The translations under genes were made by a program, and so were the position numbers. The notes under the pieces are model-generated. The model was not told the DNA's origin. It made no database searches and was given only the letters and a program-made list of their open reading frames with translations. A DNA stretch of 18,249 bases from Chloroflexota bacterium (GTDB lineage: Bacteria; Chloroflexota; Dormibacteria; CF-121). This document shows, piece after piece, positions 1 to 6,863 of this stretch (positions within the stretch are counted from its first letter, which is position 1; each line of letters begins with the position of its first letter). The stretch spans positions 1-18,249 of the forward strand of contig VBEQ01000167.1 of assembly GCA_005881235.1 (NCBI GenBank). The letters are read 5' to 3'.

Positions 1-921
1 TTGGGCAACGCCGCCTCCGATGTCATGGCCGGCCACGGCCGCCTGGTGCACGCCAATCGTTTCCATGAAGGCCACCACGTATCGGGCTTGTGCCGCAATC
101 GACAGATCGACGTCCATCCGCTTGTCCGAGTCGCCGAAGCCGAGCAGGTCGGGTGCGAGCACCTCGAAGGTTGCGGACAGGGGCTCGATGACATCGCGCC
201 AGAGATACGAGGAGCTGGGAATCCCGTGCAGCAGCACAAGCGGCGGACCCTGTCCCGTTCGCAGGTACGCGATATCGCCCGCAAAGGTGCGGATCTTCCG
301 TTTGCCCCGGGCGAGCGGCGCCATCCCGATGAGCTCGGTCGTCATCGGCGGCGACACCGTCGGCGTCGGCGCTCGCTCGAGGGGCGACGGCGGAGCGGCA
401 AAGCGCGTGGCAGGTTGGGCTGCTGTCATGGCCGGCTCTGGCGGCGATGCCGGCAACTCGGAATCGGTTGGCGGCGGGGCTCGCCGTTGCAGGATGACGT
501 TGGTCGAGCTGGCGCGCGCGATCAGCTGGTTCTGCTGGTCGACGACCTCCGCCTCAGCCACCGCAATCTGCTGCCCGCGATGCACCACGCGGCCAATCGA
601 TCGCAGCATGCCGGAATCCGCGGTGACGGCCTTGAGGAAATTGATATGAAGCTCCGCGGTCGTGAAGCTCTCGCCCGGCTTGAGCGTACTGAACACCGCG
701 AATCCCATGGCACTGTCGGCGAGTGACGCAAGCGCGCCGCCATGGAGGACGTTGTTCGGGTTGTACAACTCCGTTGTCGCCGGCATCTCGAAGGTTGCAC
801 TGCCATCGGAGACGGCGATAAAGCGCATGCGCAGCAAGCGAACATAGGGCGGAGCGGGCGCAGCTCCACGCAGCGCGGCCTCGAGCAACTCGCGACCGGA
901 CATCTCTGCCGGGTCCGACAT
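1..921 (-). CDS. Hotdog thioesterase fused to alpha/beta hydrolase (C-terminus off left edge)
   Basis: One uninterrupted minus-strand frame covers 307 codons and continues past the window edge. Residues 1 to about 140 form a PaaI-type hotdog acyl-CoA thioesterase, recognised by HGGALASLADSAMG starting at H60 and a following INFLKAV strand. Residues about 145-192 are a Pro/Ala/Glu-rich linker. From about residue 193 an alpha/beta hydrolase begins: oxyanion HG in LLHGIPSSS, then a nucleophile elbow GHDIGGG with Asp at about residue 300. An Asp nucleophile is usual in epoxide hydrolases and haloalkane dehalogenases rather than esterases. I chose ATG at 921 because TAGAAT ends 7 nt upstream; an in-frame ATG at 930 with GAGG upstream is the alternative. 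An internal ATG at 345 could start the hydrolase alone, but no stop separates the halves. Substrates are unknown; the His and acid of the hydrolase triad lie outside the window. Confidence 0.85.
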   Translation of the reverse strand, partial: MSDPAEMSGRELLEAALRGAAPAPPYVRLLRMRFIAVSDGSATFEMPATTELYNPNNVLHGGALASLADSAMGFAVFSTLKPGESFTTAELHINFLKAVTADSGMLRSIGRVVHRGQQIAVAEAEVVDQQNQLIARASSTNVILQRRAPPPTDSELPASPPEPAMTAAQPATRFAAPPSPLERAPTPTVSPPMTTELIGMAPLARGKRKIRTFAGDIAYLRTGQGPPLVLLHGIPSSSYLWRDVIEPLSATFEVLAPDLLGFGDSDKRMDVDLSIAAQARYVVAFMETIGVHQAAVAGHDIGGGVAQ

Positions 922-928
922 TGCCCGC

Positions 929-934
929 ATTCTA
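929..934 (-). promoter_or_regulatory. -10 box TAGAAT, 7 nt before the fusion gene's ATG
   Basis: Read on the minus strand, TAGAAT is followed by seven bases and then ATG at 921. With a transcription start about 7 nt after the -10 box, the mRNA would begin at or next to the start codon (leaderless). It is one of several boxes at this spacing in the window. No convincing -35 hexamer is seen. Confidence 0.5.
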
Positions 935-965
935 GCCTCGGCTTGGATTGAGCGACCATTTCGAT

Positions 966-997
966 GGTTACGGTCCTGTGGTAACGGTCATGTCACG
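966..997 (+). promoter_or_regulatory. Tandem GTNACG repeats upstream of the cell-wall hydrolase (possible response-regulator box)
   Basis: Three hexamers GTTACG (967-972), GTAACG (981-986) and GTCACG (992-997) lie in one orientation. The last two are separated by exactly 5 bp, an 11-bp period that places both on one DNA face. The first two also form a 10-base direct repeat (GGTTACGGTC / GGTAACGGTC). Direct repeats of this GTNAC type with a 5-bp spacer resemble, from memory, sites described for the actinobacterial response regulator MtrA, which controls cell-wall hydrolases; the next gene is such a hydrolase. The regulator is not in the window and the assignment is inference. Confidence 0.45.
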
Positions 998-1060
998 AGC
1001 GTGTGATAGCTCGTCGCCCTGCTGCAAGCCATTCGGTGCCCAGGCAGTTTGTTCTGTGTA

Positions 1061-1100
1061 GGCCGCAGTGGAGCGGCCAAGAGGGAAGGGGTAAAGGGGG
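1061..1100 (+). promoter_or_regulatory. Leader hairpin and purine-rich ribosome-binding tract before a CTG start
   Basis: GGCCGC (1061-1066) and GCGGCC (1073-1078) form a 6-bp hairpin with a 6-nt loop. A purine-rich tract follows, ending in AAAGGGGG (1093-1100), 7 nt before the in-frame CTG at 1108. This is the best Shine-Dalgarno placement upstream of the LysM-CHAP gene and the reason for the chosen start. I do not recognise a known riboswitch in the leader. Confidence 0.4.
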
Positions 1101-1107
1101 ACGTCCG

Positions 1108-2067
1108 CTGAAGTACGCTGCGCCGCGCTTTGCAACACACTCAGCCGTGCTGCTGATGGCAGCCGCGATGCCCTGGGTCGTGTTCCATGTTCCGGTCGGT
1201 GCCGCACCCGCCCTCGCCGGCGGCACCGGGCCAGGCACGGCCCTCGCCCAGGCGCCGTTCGGCCGAGCCGTGGATGGCATCGGATGGTCGATGAGTGGTT
1301 CGCTGGTCGTCCCGGCGCTGCCCGCGACACCGCCGGCTGAGAAGCACCGCGACATCATCCACTACACCGCCGTCGATGGCGAAACGCTCCGCGCCCTGGC
1401 GTCGAAGTACGGGCTCTCAGTGAACACACTTCTCTGGTCGAACCCCAAGCTGGTCGATCGTCTGACCGCAGGCCAGGAGGTCGTGATTCCGCCGGTCGAT
1501 GGCGTCCTGGTCAAGGTGAGCGCGAGCGACACCCTTGCCTCCCTGGCGCAGAAATACCGCGCCGAGTCGGACGCGATTATCGAGTTCAACTTGCTGCGGC
1601 ATCCGGAGACCTTGCCCGTCGACGAGTACTTGATGTTGCCCTACGGCGTTGGTCCCGAGCCGGCCTCCGTTCCGCAGCCCAACGCGCAGACGGTCACGGC
1701 CGGCAAGCGCTCCTGGTACGTCACGCCGGTGTACTCATCCGGCGGAGGAAGCTATCCCTTCGGGCAATGCACCTGGTACGTCAACACCCGCCGGCCCGCG
1801 CCCTGGGGTGGTAATGCCTGGCAATGGTTCGGGCGCGCGCGTGCTTACGGCCGGCCGGAAGGTCCCACACCGCGCGTGGGCGCCATCATGGTCACCTGGG
1901 AGTCACCCTACTGGGGCCACGTCGCCTATGTGGAGCAGGTCTACGCCGACGGGAGCTGGCTCGTCTCCGAGATGAACTACGCCAGCCCGAGCGGTGGCGG
2001 CTGGGGCAGGGTCAGCTACCGGCACGTGATCCCAGGCACGATTCCGCTCATCGGCTTTATCTACTAG
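1108..2067 (+). CDS. Secreted cell-wall hydrolase: two LysM domains and a CHAP domain
   Basis: The product is predicted to be exported and to cleave peptidoglycan cross-bridges or stem peptides through a CHAP (Cys/His amidohydrolase/peptidase) domain held to the wall by LysM repeats. Visible parts, numbered from CTG 1108: basic n-region and hydrophobic signal segment ending near GAAPALA (about residues 1-36), LysM 1 starting at IHYTAVDGETL (about 84-132), LysM 2 at VLVKVSASDTL (about 133-180), then CHAP (about 210-319) with QCTWY for the catalytic Cys, GHVAYVE for the His and SEMNY near the C-terminus. The start is uncertain: CTG 1108 has the best ribosome-binding site; the first conventional in-frame start, GTG 1003, has none and adds 35 unconserved-looking residues; ATG 1156 would lose the basic n-region. 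The last 11 bp overlap the convergent amidase. Confidence 0.85.
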   Translation: MKYAAPRFATHSAVLLMAAAMPWVVFHVPVGAAPALAGGTGPGTALAQAPFGRAVDGIGWSMSGSLVVPALPATPPAEKHRDIIHYTAVDGETLRALASKYGLSVNTLLWSNPKLVDRLTAGQEVVIPPVDGVLVKVSASDTLASLAQKYRAESDAIIEFNLLRHPETLPVDEYLMLPYGVGPEPASVPQPNAQTVTAGKRSWYVTPVYSSGGGSYPFGQCTWYVNTRRPAPWGGNAWQWFGRARAYGRPEGPTPRVGAIMVTWESPYWGHVAYVEQVYADGSWLVSEMNYASPSGGGWGRVSYRHVIPGTIPLIGFIY

Positions 2068-3409
2068 GCGCGTCCGCTTCCAGCAGCCGGCCGACGGCCA
2101 GCACGCGCGCCTCCTCATTCCACTGTCCGACGACCTGCATGCCGATTGGCAGCCCGGCCGCCGCGCCAAAAGGAATCGATAGCGCCGGTTGACCGGTGAG
2201 GTTGAAGGGCGCGGTCAGACGCACCAGCGCGCCGTCGACCGTCTCCTCTCCGGACCGCCAGCGCACCGTCCGCTCGCCGACAACCGGCGCCACGATCGGC
2301 GTGCTGGGCAGCAGCAGGACATCGATGTCGCGGAAGACGTGGCTCATTGCCGTTCGAATCCGGGCGCGCATGCGCTGCGCCAGCACGTAATCGGCCGCCG
2401 CCACGAGCGAGCCCAGCTGGAGACGGGTACGGACGTCGGCCCCATAGGCGCGAGGCTGGGCGCGAATCCAGCGGGCGTGCAGGGCGCTCGCCTCGGCGCG
2501 GAGCGTCACCAGTTGGGTCGCGACCGTCCACTGCATTTCTGGAATCGCCACCTCGCGGACCCGCAACCCGCGACGGCGCAAGGCCGCCGCCGCCGCGTCA
2601 ACCTGGCGTGCCACCGCCGGTTGCACGCTTTCGACAATCGATCCCGTAAGGACGCCAACCCGCAGGCCCCGCGTCGCGGCGCGCCGGGACTTGCGCCCGG
2701 CATCGCCGCCCGAGAGCACATCGAATAGCACGCCGGCGTCGTCGACGGTGCGGGCCAGTGGACCCGCGTGGTCGAGCGACCACCCCAGCGGAAACGTCCC
2801 ATTCAGCGGTATGGCACCGAACGTCGGCTTGAGGCCGACGCAACCGCACAGCGACGCCGGCACCCGGATCGATCCGCCGGTATCGGAGCCGAGCGCGCCG
2901 GCGCAGAGGCCGGCGACGACGGCGATCGACGAGCCGCCGCTCGACCCGCCCGGGCTGCGGCGGGAATCGTGGGGATTGCGAGCGATGCCCCACCAGGGGT
3001 TGGCGGTGCTGACGCCGTAGGCAAACTCGTGGAGATTGGTCTTGCCGAAGACAATGGCGCCGGCCGCCCGCAGACGGGCGACGACTTCCGCATCGCTCGA
3101 TGGGACCCAGTTCCGCAGGATACGGGATCCGACCGTGGTTCGCAGCGCCCGGGTCGCGAACAGGTCTTTCACCGCGATCGGTACGCCCAGCAGCGCGCCG
3201 CTCTCGCCCCGGGCGAGCCGCCGCTCAGCCCGCTGGGCCTCCCGCCGGACCGGCTCGCCCGGCGGCGTGATGAAGGCGTGTAGCTCGGCACTCGCCGCGA
3301 TACGCCGGGCGTAGGCGTCCACGAGCTCGACCGGCGACAGCCGCCGGCGGCGGAGCAAGCTGGCGATCTGGACCAGCGGTGCTGAGGTCAGCGGTTTAGC
3401 CGATGCCAT
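2057..3409 (-). CDS. Amidase signature family enzyme (GatA/AtzE-like)
   Basis: This 450-residue protein has the full amidase-signature catalytic set: Lys81 in GVPIAVKDL, cis-Ser156 in the SPGGSSGGSS loop and nucleophile Ser180 in SDTGGSIRVP. The 75 and 24 residue spacings between them match those of the family. It should hydrolyse a carboxamide or ureido bond; the substrate cannot be read from sequence. Its ATG (GGGGGATACGG upstream) lies inside the end of the small upstream gene with a 14-bp overlap, so the two are co-translated. That partner looks AtzG/GatC-like, but no GatB is nearby, so a role in tRNA transamidation is unlikely and a small-molecule or ring-cleavage-product amidase (AtzE-like or allophanate-hydrolase-like) is more likely. 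The 3' end overlaps the convergent LysM-CHAP gene. Confidence 0.9.
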   Translation of the reverse strand: MASAKPLTSAPLVQIASLLRRRRLSPVELVDAYARRIAASAELHAFITPPGEPVRREAQRAERRLARGESGALLGVPIAVKDLFATRALRTTVGSRILRNWVPSSDAEVVARLRAAGAIVFGKTNLHEFAYGVSTANPWWGIARNPHDSRRSPGGSSGGSSIAVVAGLCAGALGSDTGGSIRVPASLCGCVGLKPTFGAIPLNGTFPLGWSLDHAGPLARTVDDAGVLFDVLSGGDAGRKSRRAATRGLRVGVLTGSIVESVQPAVARQVDAAAAALRRRGLRVREVAIPEMQWTVATQLVTLRAEASALHARWIRAQPRAYGADVRTRLQLGSLVAAADYVLAQRMRARIRTAMSHVFRDIDVLLLPSTPIVAPVVGERTVRWRSGEETVDGALVRLTAPFNLTGQPALSIPFGAAAGLPIGMQVVGQWNEEARVLAVGRLLEADAPSR

Positions 3410-3563
3410 CCGTATCCCCCGGCGCTACGGCCGCCCTCAGCTGTTCGACCAGCCTCAGGTACCGCTTCCATGCCGGCAGCAGGGCCAGCACGTCGGCGGC
3501 GCTTAACCGCAGCCCCGCCGCCCGCGCGGCGGCGGTCAGCAGTTCCCTCTCCGTCACCGGCAC
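3396..3563 (-). CDS. Small AtzG/GatC-like amidase partner (DUF4089-like)
   Basis: The gene encodes about 55 residues directly upstream of the amidase and overlapping it by 14 bp. The sequence is an acidic/hydrophobic helical pair (TERELLTAAARAAGL, then LLPAWKRYLRLVEQLRAA) ending in an acidic, flexible tail (APGDTDGIG). Size, helical pattern and position match the DUF4089/AtzG-type proteins that wrap around AtzE-like amidases much as GatC wraps GatA. The start is unclear: TTG 3578, GTG 3569, GTG 3563 and GTG 3557 are all in frame. GTG 3563 was chosen because a CATACT box ends 6 nt upstream. The family call is a judgement from size and context, not a firm motif match. Confidence 0.6.
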   Translation of the reverse strand: MPVTERELLTAAARAAGLRLSAADVLALLPAWKRYLRLVEQLRAAVAPGDTDGIG

Positions 3564-3569
3564 CGGCAC

Positions 3570-3575
3570 AGTATG
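3570..3575 (-). promoter_or_regulatory. Possible -10 box CATACT for the amidase operon
   Basis: Minus-strand CATACT (one mismatch to TATACT) ends 6 nt before GTG 3563, the same arrangement as other leaderless-looking starts in the window. Overlapping TACTGT (3568-3573) is an alternative for GTG 3557. Confidence 0.3.
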
Positions 3576-3633
3576 CAACCGGTGGCGGCGGGCCGGTGAT
3601 CGGCTCCATCACCACTTGCGAGTGCGAAATGGT

Positions 3634-3663
3634 TTGACAAGACGGATTCTTCCGCCCTATCCT
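3634..3663 (+). promoter_or_regulatory. Sigma-70-type promoter TTGACA-N18-TATCCT
   Basis: A perfect -35 TTGACA (3634-3639) is followed after 18 bp by TATCCT (3658-3663). It is the best two-box promoter in the window and points at the gene starting at 3753, giving a leader of about 80 nt. It also lies in the divergent region upstream of the amidase operon. Confidence 0.65.
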
Positions 3664-3752
3664 GCGACTGCCGCCAACCGACTCTTGGGGAGGCGTTGGA
3701 TGGCGGTGGCGCTGCCGTTCGTCCAATTTTCATTGCTGAGGAGCCCGAAACC

Positions 3753-5091
3753 ATGCTGCTTGTGGAAGTCCGCCGCCTCGATATTGCCCCCAACACCGAC
3801 CAGTTCTGGACCATCGTTTCCCGCATCAACGGCCCCGAGTTCATGGGCGTTCTCTATATCGACCTGCTGAACAAATTTTTGCAATTCGACGTCACCAAGA
3901 GCTGGTCGTCGGCCGACGAAGGCGAGCTCTTCATGGGACAGGCGCCGGTCGTCGGCTGGCTGCGTGTCCGCCGGCCGGGCTCCGCCACCCTGCGCGAGCT
4001 GCGCTCCGACGACGTCCACTTCATGGAGCTCGAGCACGCGCGCCGGGACCGAAAAGATCCGGACCGATTTCCTCAAGCGCGTCCGCACCGCGGCCCAGGA
4101 AGCCCTCAGCCAGGAAGTGGGCACACCGTCCTCCTGGCCGGTCCTCGCTCCTGTGGGCAGCCACAATTTCGACGCGATCCGCAAGTCCCGCCAGTCGATC
4201 AACGAGGTCAGCGCCGAAGAAAATCAGGCGATGGGCGCTTTCGCCGCACCGGAGATTCGCGCCCTAATCCGGGACCTCGAGCGGGTCGGGTCACTCACCG
4301 TTTCCGACCTGCCCAAGGTGCTGGGCGAAGCCCAGGGGACCGCCGTCGCCGGCCGCCTCGGCGAGCTCCGCAGCCTTGGATTGATCCAGTCGGAGTACGT
4401 GATCGTGTGCTCCCGCACGGGCAACGCCGTGCTGCGCACCGACGATCCCAACAAGCTGCAGAAGATGGCGCCGGACTGGATGAAATGCGCCTGCGGGCGC
4501 CCGCTGAACGAGGAGCGGGTGGACCAGGTCATCATGCCAACCGATCGCGCCACCGCCCTCAACGACAAGGGCCGCTGGATGACGACCCTGGCAACGGCCA
4601 TCCTCCCCAAGCTCGGCATCAGCCGCGAGCAGGTGATCATCGACTCCAGCCCAGCGGGGACCGACATCGTGCTCGATTTGAGCGGTGACCTCGTCCTGGT
4701 GGTGCTCAAGGATCGCGAGTTCAACCTGGCGGATGCCTACGCCTTCAACGCCAAAGTCTCCCGCATCAAGGCGGCCGAGGGCGTGATCGTCAGCAACGAG
4801 GGTCTCTCCGGCGACGCGAAGAAGCTCGTCCAGGAAGAGCTTGGTCCGCAGCGCGCGCGGATCACTGACCCCTTCCGCATCTCCTTCGTGGAAGGCGTCC
4901 AGGGGCTGGAGCACGAGCTGGGCCGCGTCGTGGAGCGGCGCCGCCGGCAGTACTTCCTGCGGGCGCTCGGCGACCTGGCCACTATCCAGGGGCTGAACAT
5001 CGGGCAGCTGGCGCTGGCCAAGGTCGAAGCGGGCGGCCGTGCCGGTAAGGATCTGGCCGTGACGCCCGAAGCCGTCGCCGCCGAAGCATAG
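3753..5091 (+). CDS. Uncharacterised winged-helix / degenerate nuclease-like protein, frame disrupted by one base
   Basis: Coding sense begins at ATG 3753 (GAGGAG 9 nt upstream) in one frame and continues from about 4030-4060 in the +1 frame to the stop at 5091. The span is 1339 nt, which is 446 codons plus one base. Dropping one base near 4047-4055 would join FMELEHARR to EKIRTDFLKRV. The N-terminal ~100 residues are not recognised. The second part has a winged-helix-like segment (LTVSDLPKVLGEAQG to RLGELRSLGLI), a possible zinc-ribbon remnant (VCSRTG then KCACGRPL, three Cys where four are usual), and an Mrr/PD-(D/E)XK-like core (TDIVLDLSGDLVLVVLK, then GVIVSNEGLSGDAKKL). In that core Val stands where the catalytic Glu/Gln of (E/Q)xK is expected. 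Function is unknown; DNA binding is only suggested. The shift could be a sequencing error, a real mutation or +1 recoding. Confidence 0.7.
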
Positions 5092-5103
5092 TTAGGCAGC
5101 GTC

Positions 5104-5139
5104 AAACGCGCCGTGGCGTCGTCCGGCCACGGCGCGTTT
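5104..5139 (+). terminator. Perfect 14-bp hairpin terminator
   Basis: AAACGCGCCGTGGC (5104-5117) pairs perfectly with GCCACGGCGCGTTT (5126-5139) around an 8-nt loop, 13 nt after the stop codon at 5091. The following bases (ACATTTCTGT) are only moderately T-rich. It separates the promoter-driven 3753-5091 gene from the redox module. Confidence 0.8.
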
Positions 5140-5196
5140 ACATTTCTGTCCTGACTGAACTTCAGGTTCACGCGGGAATCGTGCAACGCGGGCGCG

Positions 5197-5202
5197 TACT
5201 GT
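5197..5202 (+). promoter_or_regulatory. -10 box TACTGT, 6 nt before ATG 5209
   Basis: TACTGT ends 6 nt upstream of ATG 5209 and no Shine-Dalgarno-like tract precedes that ATG, which fits a leaderless transcript for the redox operon. Confidence 0.45.
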
Positions 5203-5208
5203 AGTTGT

Positions 5209-5400
5209 ATGCGTGTCGCTAGCCTGATCCTCGGCGTCATCGCGATCTTTGCCGGCGGTGTCTGGATCCTGCAGGGCTCGGGCGTCATGCCCGGTAGCTT
5301 CATGACCGGCCAGCGGATGTGGCTCGTCATCGGCATCATCGTCGCGATCGTGGGATTGGCGCTGGCCTACAACGGGATCCGCCGGCCCGCCCGGCCGTAG
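5209..5400 (+). CDS. Small two-TM membrane protein
   Basis: This 63-residue protein has two hydrophobic segments (about residues 4-22 and 37-56) joined by a short loop containing GSGVMPGSFMTG and ending in a basic tail (RRPARP), so both termini probably face the cytoplasm. It starts with ATG after a TACTGT box and ends 4 nt before the next gene, so the two are almost certainly co-transcribed. It resembles many small hypothetical two-helix membrane proteins; no function can be assigned. It may be an accessory or assembly subunit of the downstream membrane molybdoenzyme. Confidence 0.75.
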   Translation: MRVASLILGVIAIFAGGVWILQGSGVMPGSFMTGQRMWLVIGIIVAIVGLALAYNGIRRPARP

Positions 5401-5404
5401 CCGC

Positions 5405-6832
5405 TTGGCTCGTCAGCGCCCGCTGATCGTCGGCCTGAGCGCCGGCACGCTGGCCCTGGGGGCCGACTACCTGGCGCACGCACTTTTCGCGATCCCCCTC
5501 CTCCCAGAGCAAGCGGGCTACCTCTTGCTCAAGCTGCTGCCGTTGTCGACGTTTGCGAACCTGCTGAAGCTGCTCGGTGTCCTCGCCCGGCCGCTGCTGC
5601 TCGTCGGCGCAACCGTGGTGATCATCGCCGTCTACGGCGCGGCATCGATGCTGATGGCCCGACTATTCCCGCGTGCCTACGTCCTGGTTCTCACGGCGGC
5701 CACGGCGCTGGTCAGCACCATCGTCGCGATCGTGGCTTTCTCGCCGAGTGATTCGTCGCTCGGGGCGGTGGTCGAAGTCGTGCTGCTTGCCGGAATGGTT
5801 CCGTTGGTCGATCGCGTTGTCCGCGGGCTCACCACCTCCGGCCCGGTCAGCGAAGACCGCCGGATCTTGATGCGCAACATCTTTTATGGTGCGGTTGGCC
5901 TCGCCCTGCTGGGGATCGGCTACGTGAACGTCCGCCGCTTCGCCACGGCACTGGCCATGAAGGAGGGCAGCCGTACGCCGACAGAAATCACACCCGTTAG
6001 TGACTTCTATGTCGTTTCCAAGAACATCGGCGGCGACCCGGTGGTCGATGCCTCGACCTGGCGTCTCAACCTGCCCGGCCGGTCGCTCACCTACGACGAG
6101 CTGCTCGCCCTGCCGTCTCATGAGCTGGAGCTGACGCTGGAGTGCATCAGCAATGAGATCGGCGGGACGTTGATCAGCAACGGCAGCTGGAAGGGGCCGC
6201 GGGTGAGCGATGTGCTGGCGCTCACCTCGGTGCCGTCGAACGCCAGCTGGATGTTGATGGAAAGCGCCGACGGCTATACGGAGAGTTTTCAGTTGCGCGA
6301 TCTGACAGCAGACCATCTGCTCGCCACCCAACTCAACGGAGCACCGCTGACCTCGATGCACGGCTTCCCCGCGCGCTTCATCTTCCCCGGCCGCTATGGC
6401 ATGAAGCAGCCCAAGTGGGTGACGCGGATCAGCTTTTCCGCGAGCGATAAGCCCGGCTACTGGGAAAACAACGGCTGGGATGAGCGAGCCATCGTCAAGA
6501 CGATGTCACGCATCGACCGGCCTTCGGATGGTGTCGCGTTGGCGGCGGGGTCGGTTCAATTCGGCGGCATCGCGTTCGCGGGTTCCCGCCGCATCAGCGG
6601 CGTCGAGCTCAGTTGGGATGGTGGCCGCTCCTGGCAGGCCGCCGACCTGCAGGCCGAGTTCTCCCCCTACGCGTGGCGCTTCTGGCAACTCAGCACCAGC
6701 ATCGCCGCCGGACATTACAACGTCAAAGTGCGGGCCCGCGATGGTGAGGGAACATTACAGCCGTCGCAGTCGGCGCCGACCCTACCGAACGGGGCGGACG
6801 GCTACCACACGATCACCCTCGATCTCGCCTAG
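5405..6832 (+). CDS. Membrane-anchored molybdopterin oxidoreductase (sulfite-oxidase fold)
   Basis: This 475-residue protein has two parts. Residues 1 to about 180 hold five or six membrane segments, ending with FYGAVGLALLGIGYVNVRRF. Residues about 200-370 are the Mo-cofactor domain of the sulfite oxidase/YedY (MsrP) family, with Cys247 in LECISNEIGG as the likely Mo ligand and HGFPARFIFPGRYGMKQPKWV typical of the pterin pocket. Residues about 380-475 resemble the Mo-co dimerisation (Ig-like) domain (GVELSWDGGRSW). The catalytic part should face outward. The start is TTG 5405, 4 nt after the upstream stop with no clear ribosome-binding site, so translation is probably coupled. Downstream ApbE and a ferric-reductase-like protein recall MsrPQ-type periplasmic redox systems; the electron route and substrate are not shown by sequence. 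Confidence 0.88.
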   Translation: MARQRPLIVGLSAGTLALGADYLAHALFAIPLLPEQAGYLLLKLLPLSTFANLLKLLGVLARPLLLVGATVVIIAVYGAASMLMARLFPRAYVLVLTAATALVSTIVAIVAFSPSDSSLGAVVEVVLLAGMVPLVDRVVRGLTTSGPVSEDRRILMRNIFYGAVGLALLGIGYVNVRRFATALAMKEGSRTPTEITPVSDFYVVSKNIGGDPVVDASTWRLNLPGRSLTYDELLALPSHELELTLECISNEIGGTLISNGSWKGPRVSDVLALTSVPSNASWMLMESADGYTESFQLRDLTADHLLATQLNGAPLTSMHGFPARFIFPGRYGMKQPKWVTRISFSASDKPGYWENNGWDERAIVKTMSRIDRPSDGVALAAGSVQFGGIAFAGSRRISGVELSWDGGRSWQAADLQAEFSPYAWRFWQLSTSIAAGHYNVKVRARDGEGTLQPSQSAPTLPNGADGYHTITLDLA

Positions 6833-6834
6833 CC

Positions 6835-6863
6835 TTCTCAGCGCCTTCTCAGGGCGCGTTCAG
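6835..6863 (+). repeat. Three direct repeats TTCTCAG / TTCTCAG / TTCAG with an 11-bp period
   Basis: TTCTCAG occurs at 6835-6841 and 6846-6852, and a weaker copy ends in TTCAG at 6859-6863. The shared TCAG cores begin at 6838, 6849 and 6860, exactly 11 bp apart. Eleven-bp phasing of direct repeats is the usual layout of OmpR/PhoB-family operators. They lie 2 nt after the molybdoenzyme stop and upstream of a possible TACCGT -10 box (6886-6891), so they probably control the small peptide, ApbE and ferric-reductase genes. Confidence 0.6.

Noticed and set aside
1..726. Long plus-strand open frame starting at base 1
   Set aside because: It is the antisense of the thioesterase-hydrolase gene; its product is Arg/His-rich with no domain, while the minus strand shows clear family motifs.
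1003..1107. c-di-AMP (ydaO-type) riboswitch before the LysM-CHAP gene
   Set aside because: This riboswitch often precedes such genes, so I looked for it, but I could not find its conserved loops; only a simple hairpin and purine tract are present.
3700..3870. Possible 57-aa upstream ORF (ATG 3700, GGGGAGG 6 nt before it)
   Set aside because: The ribosome-binding spacing is good, but the product is Ser/Pro-rich and it overlaps the main frame by over 100 bp; more likely coincidence, though a regulatory uORF is not excluded.
3696..4688. 330-aa plus-strand frame through the disrupted gene
   Set aside because: Only its first ~110 codons look coding; the rest is Arg/Pro-rich out-of-frame sequence over the +1-frame protein ending at 5091. 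TTG 3696 is also too close (2 nt) to its GGGGAGG.
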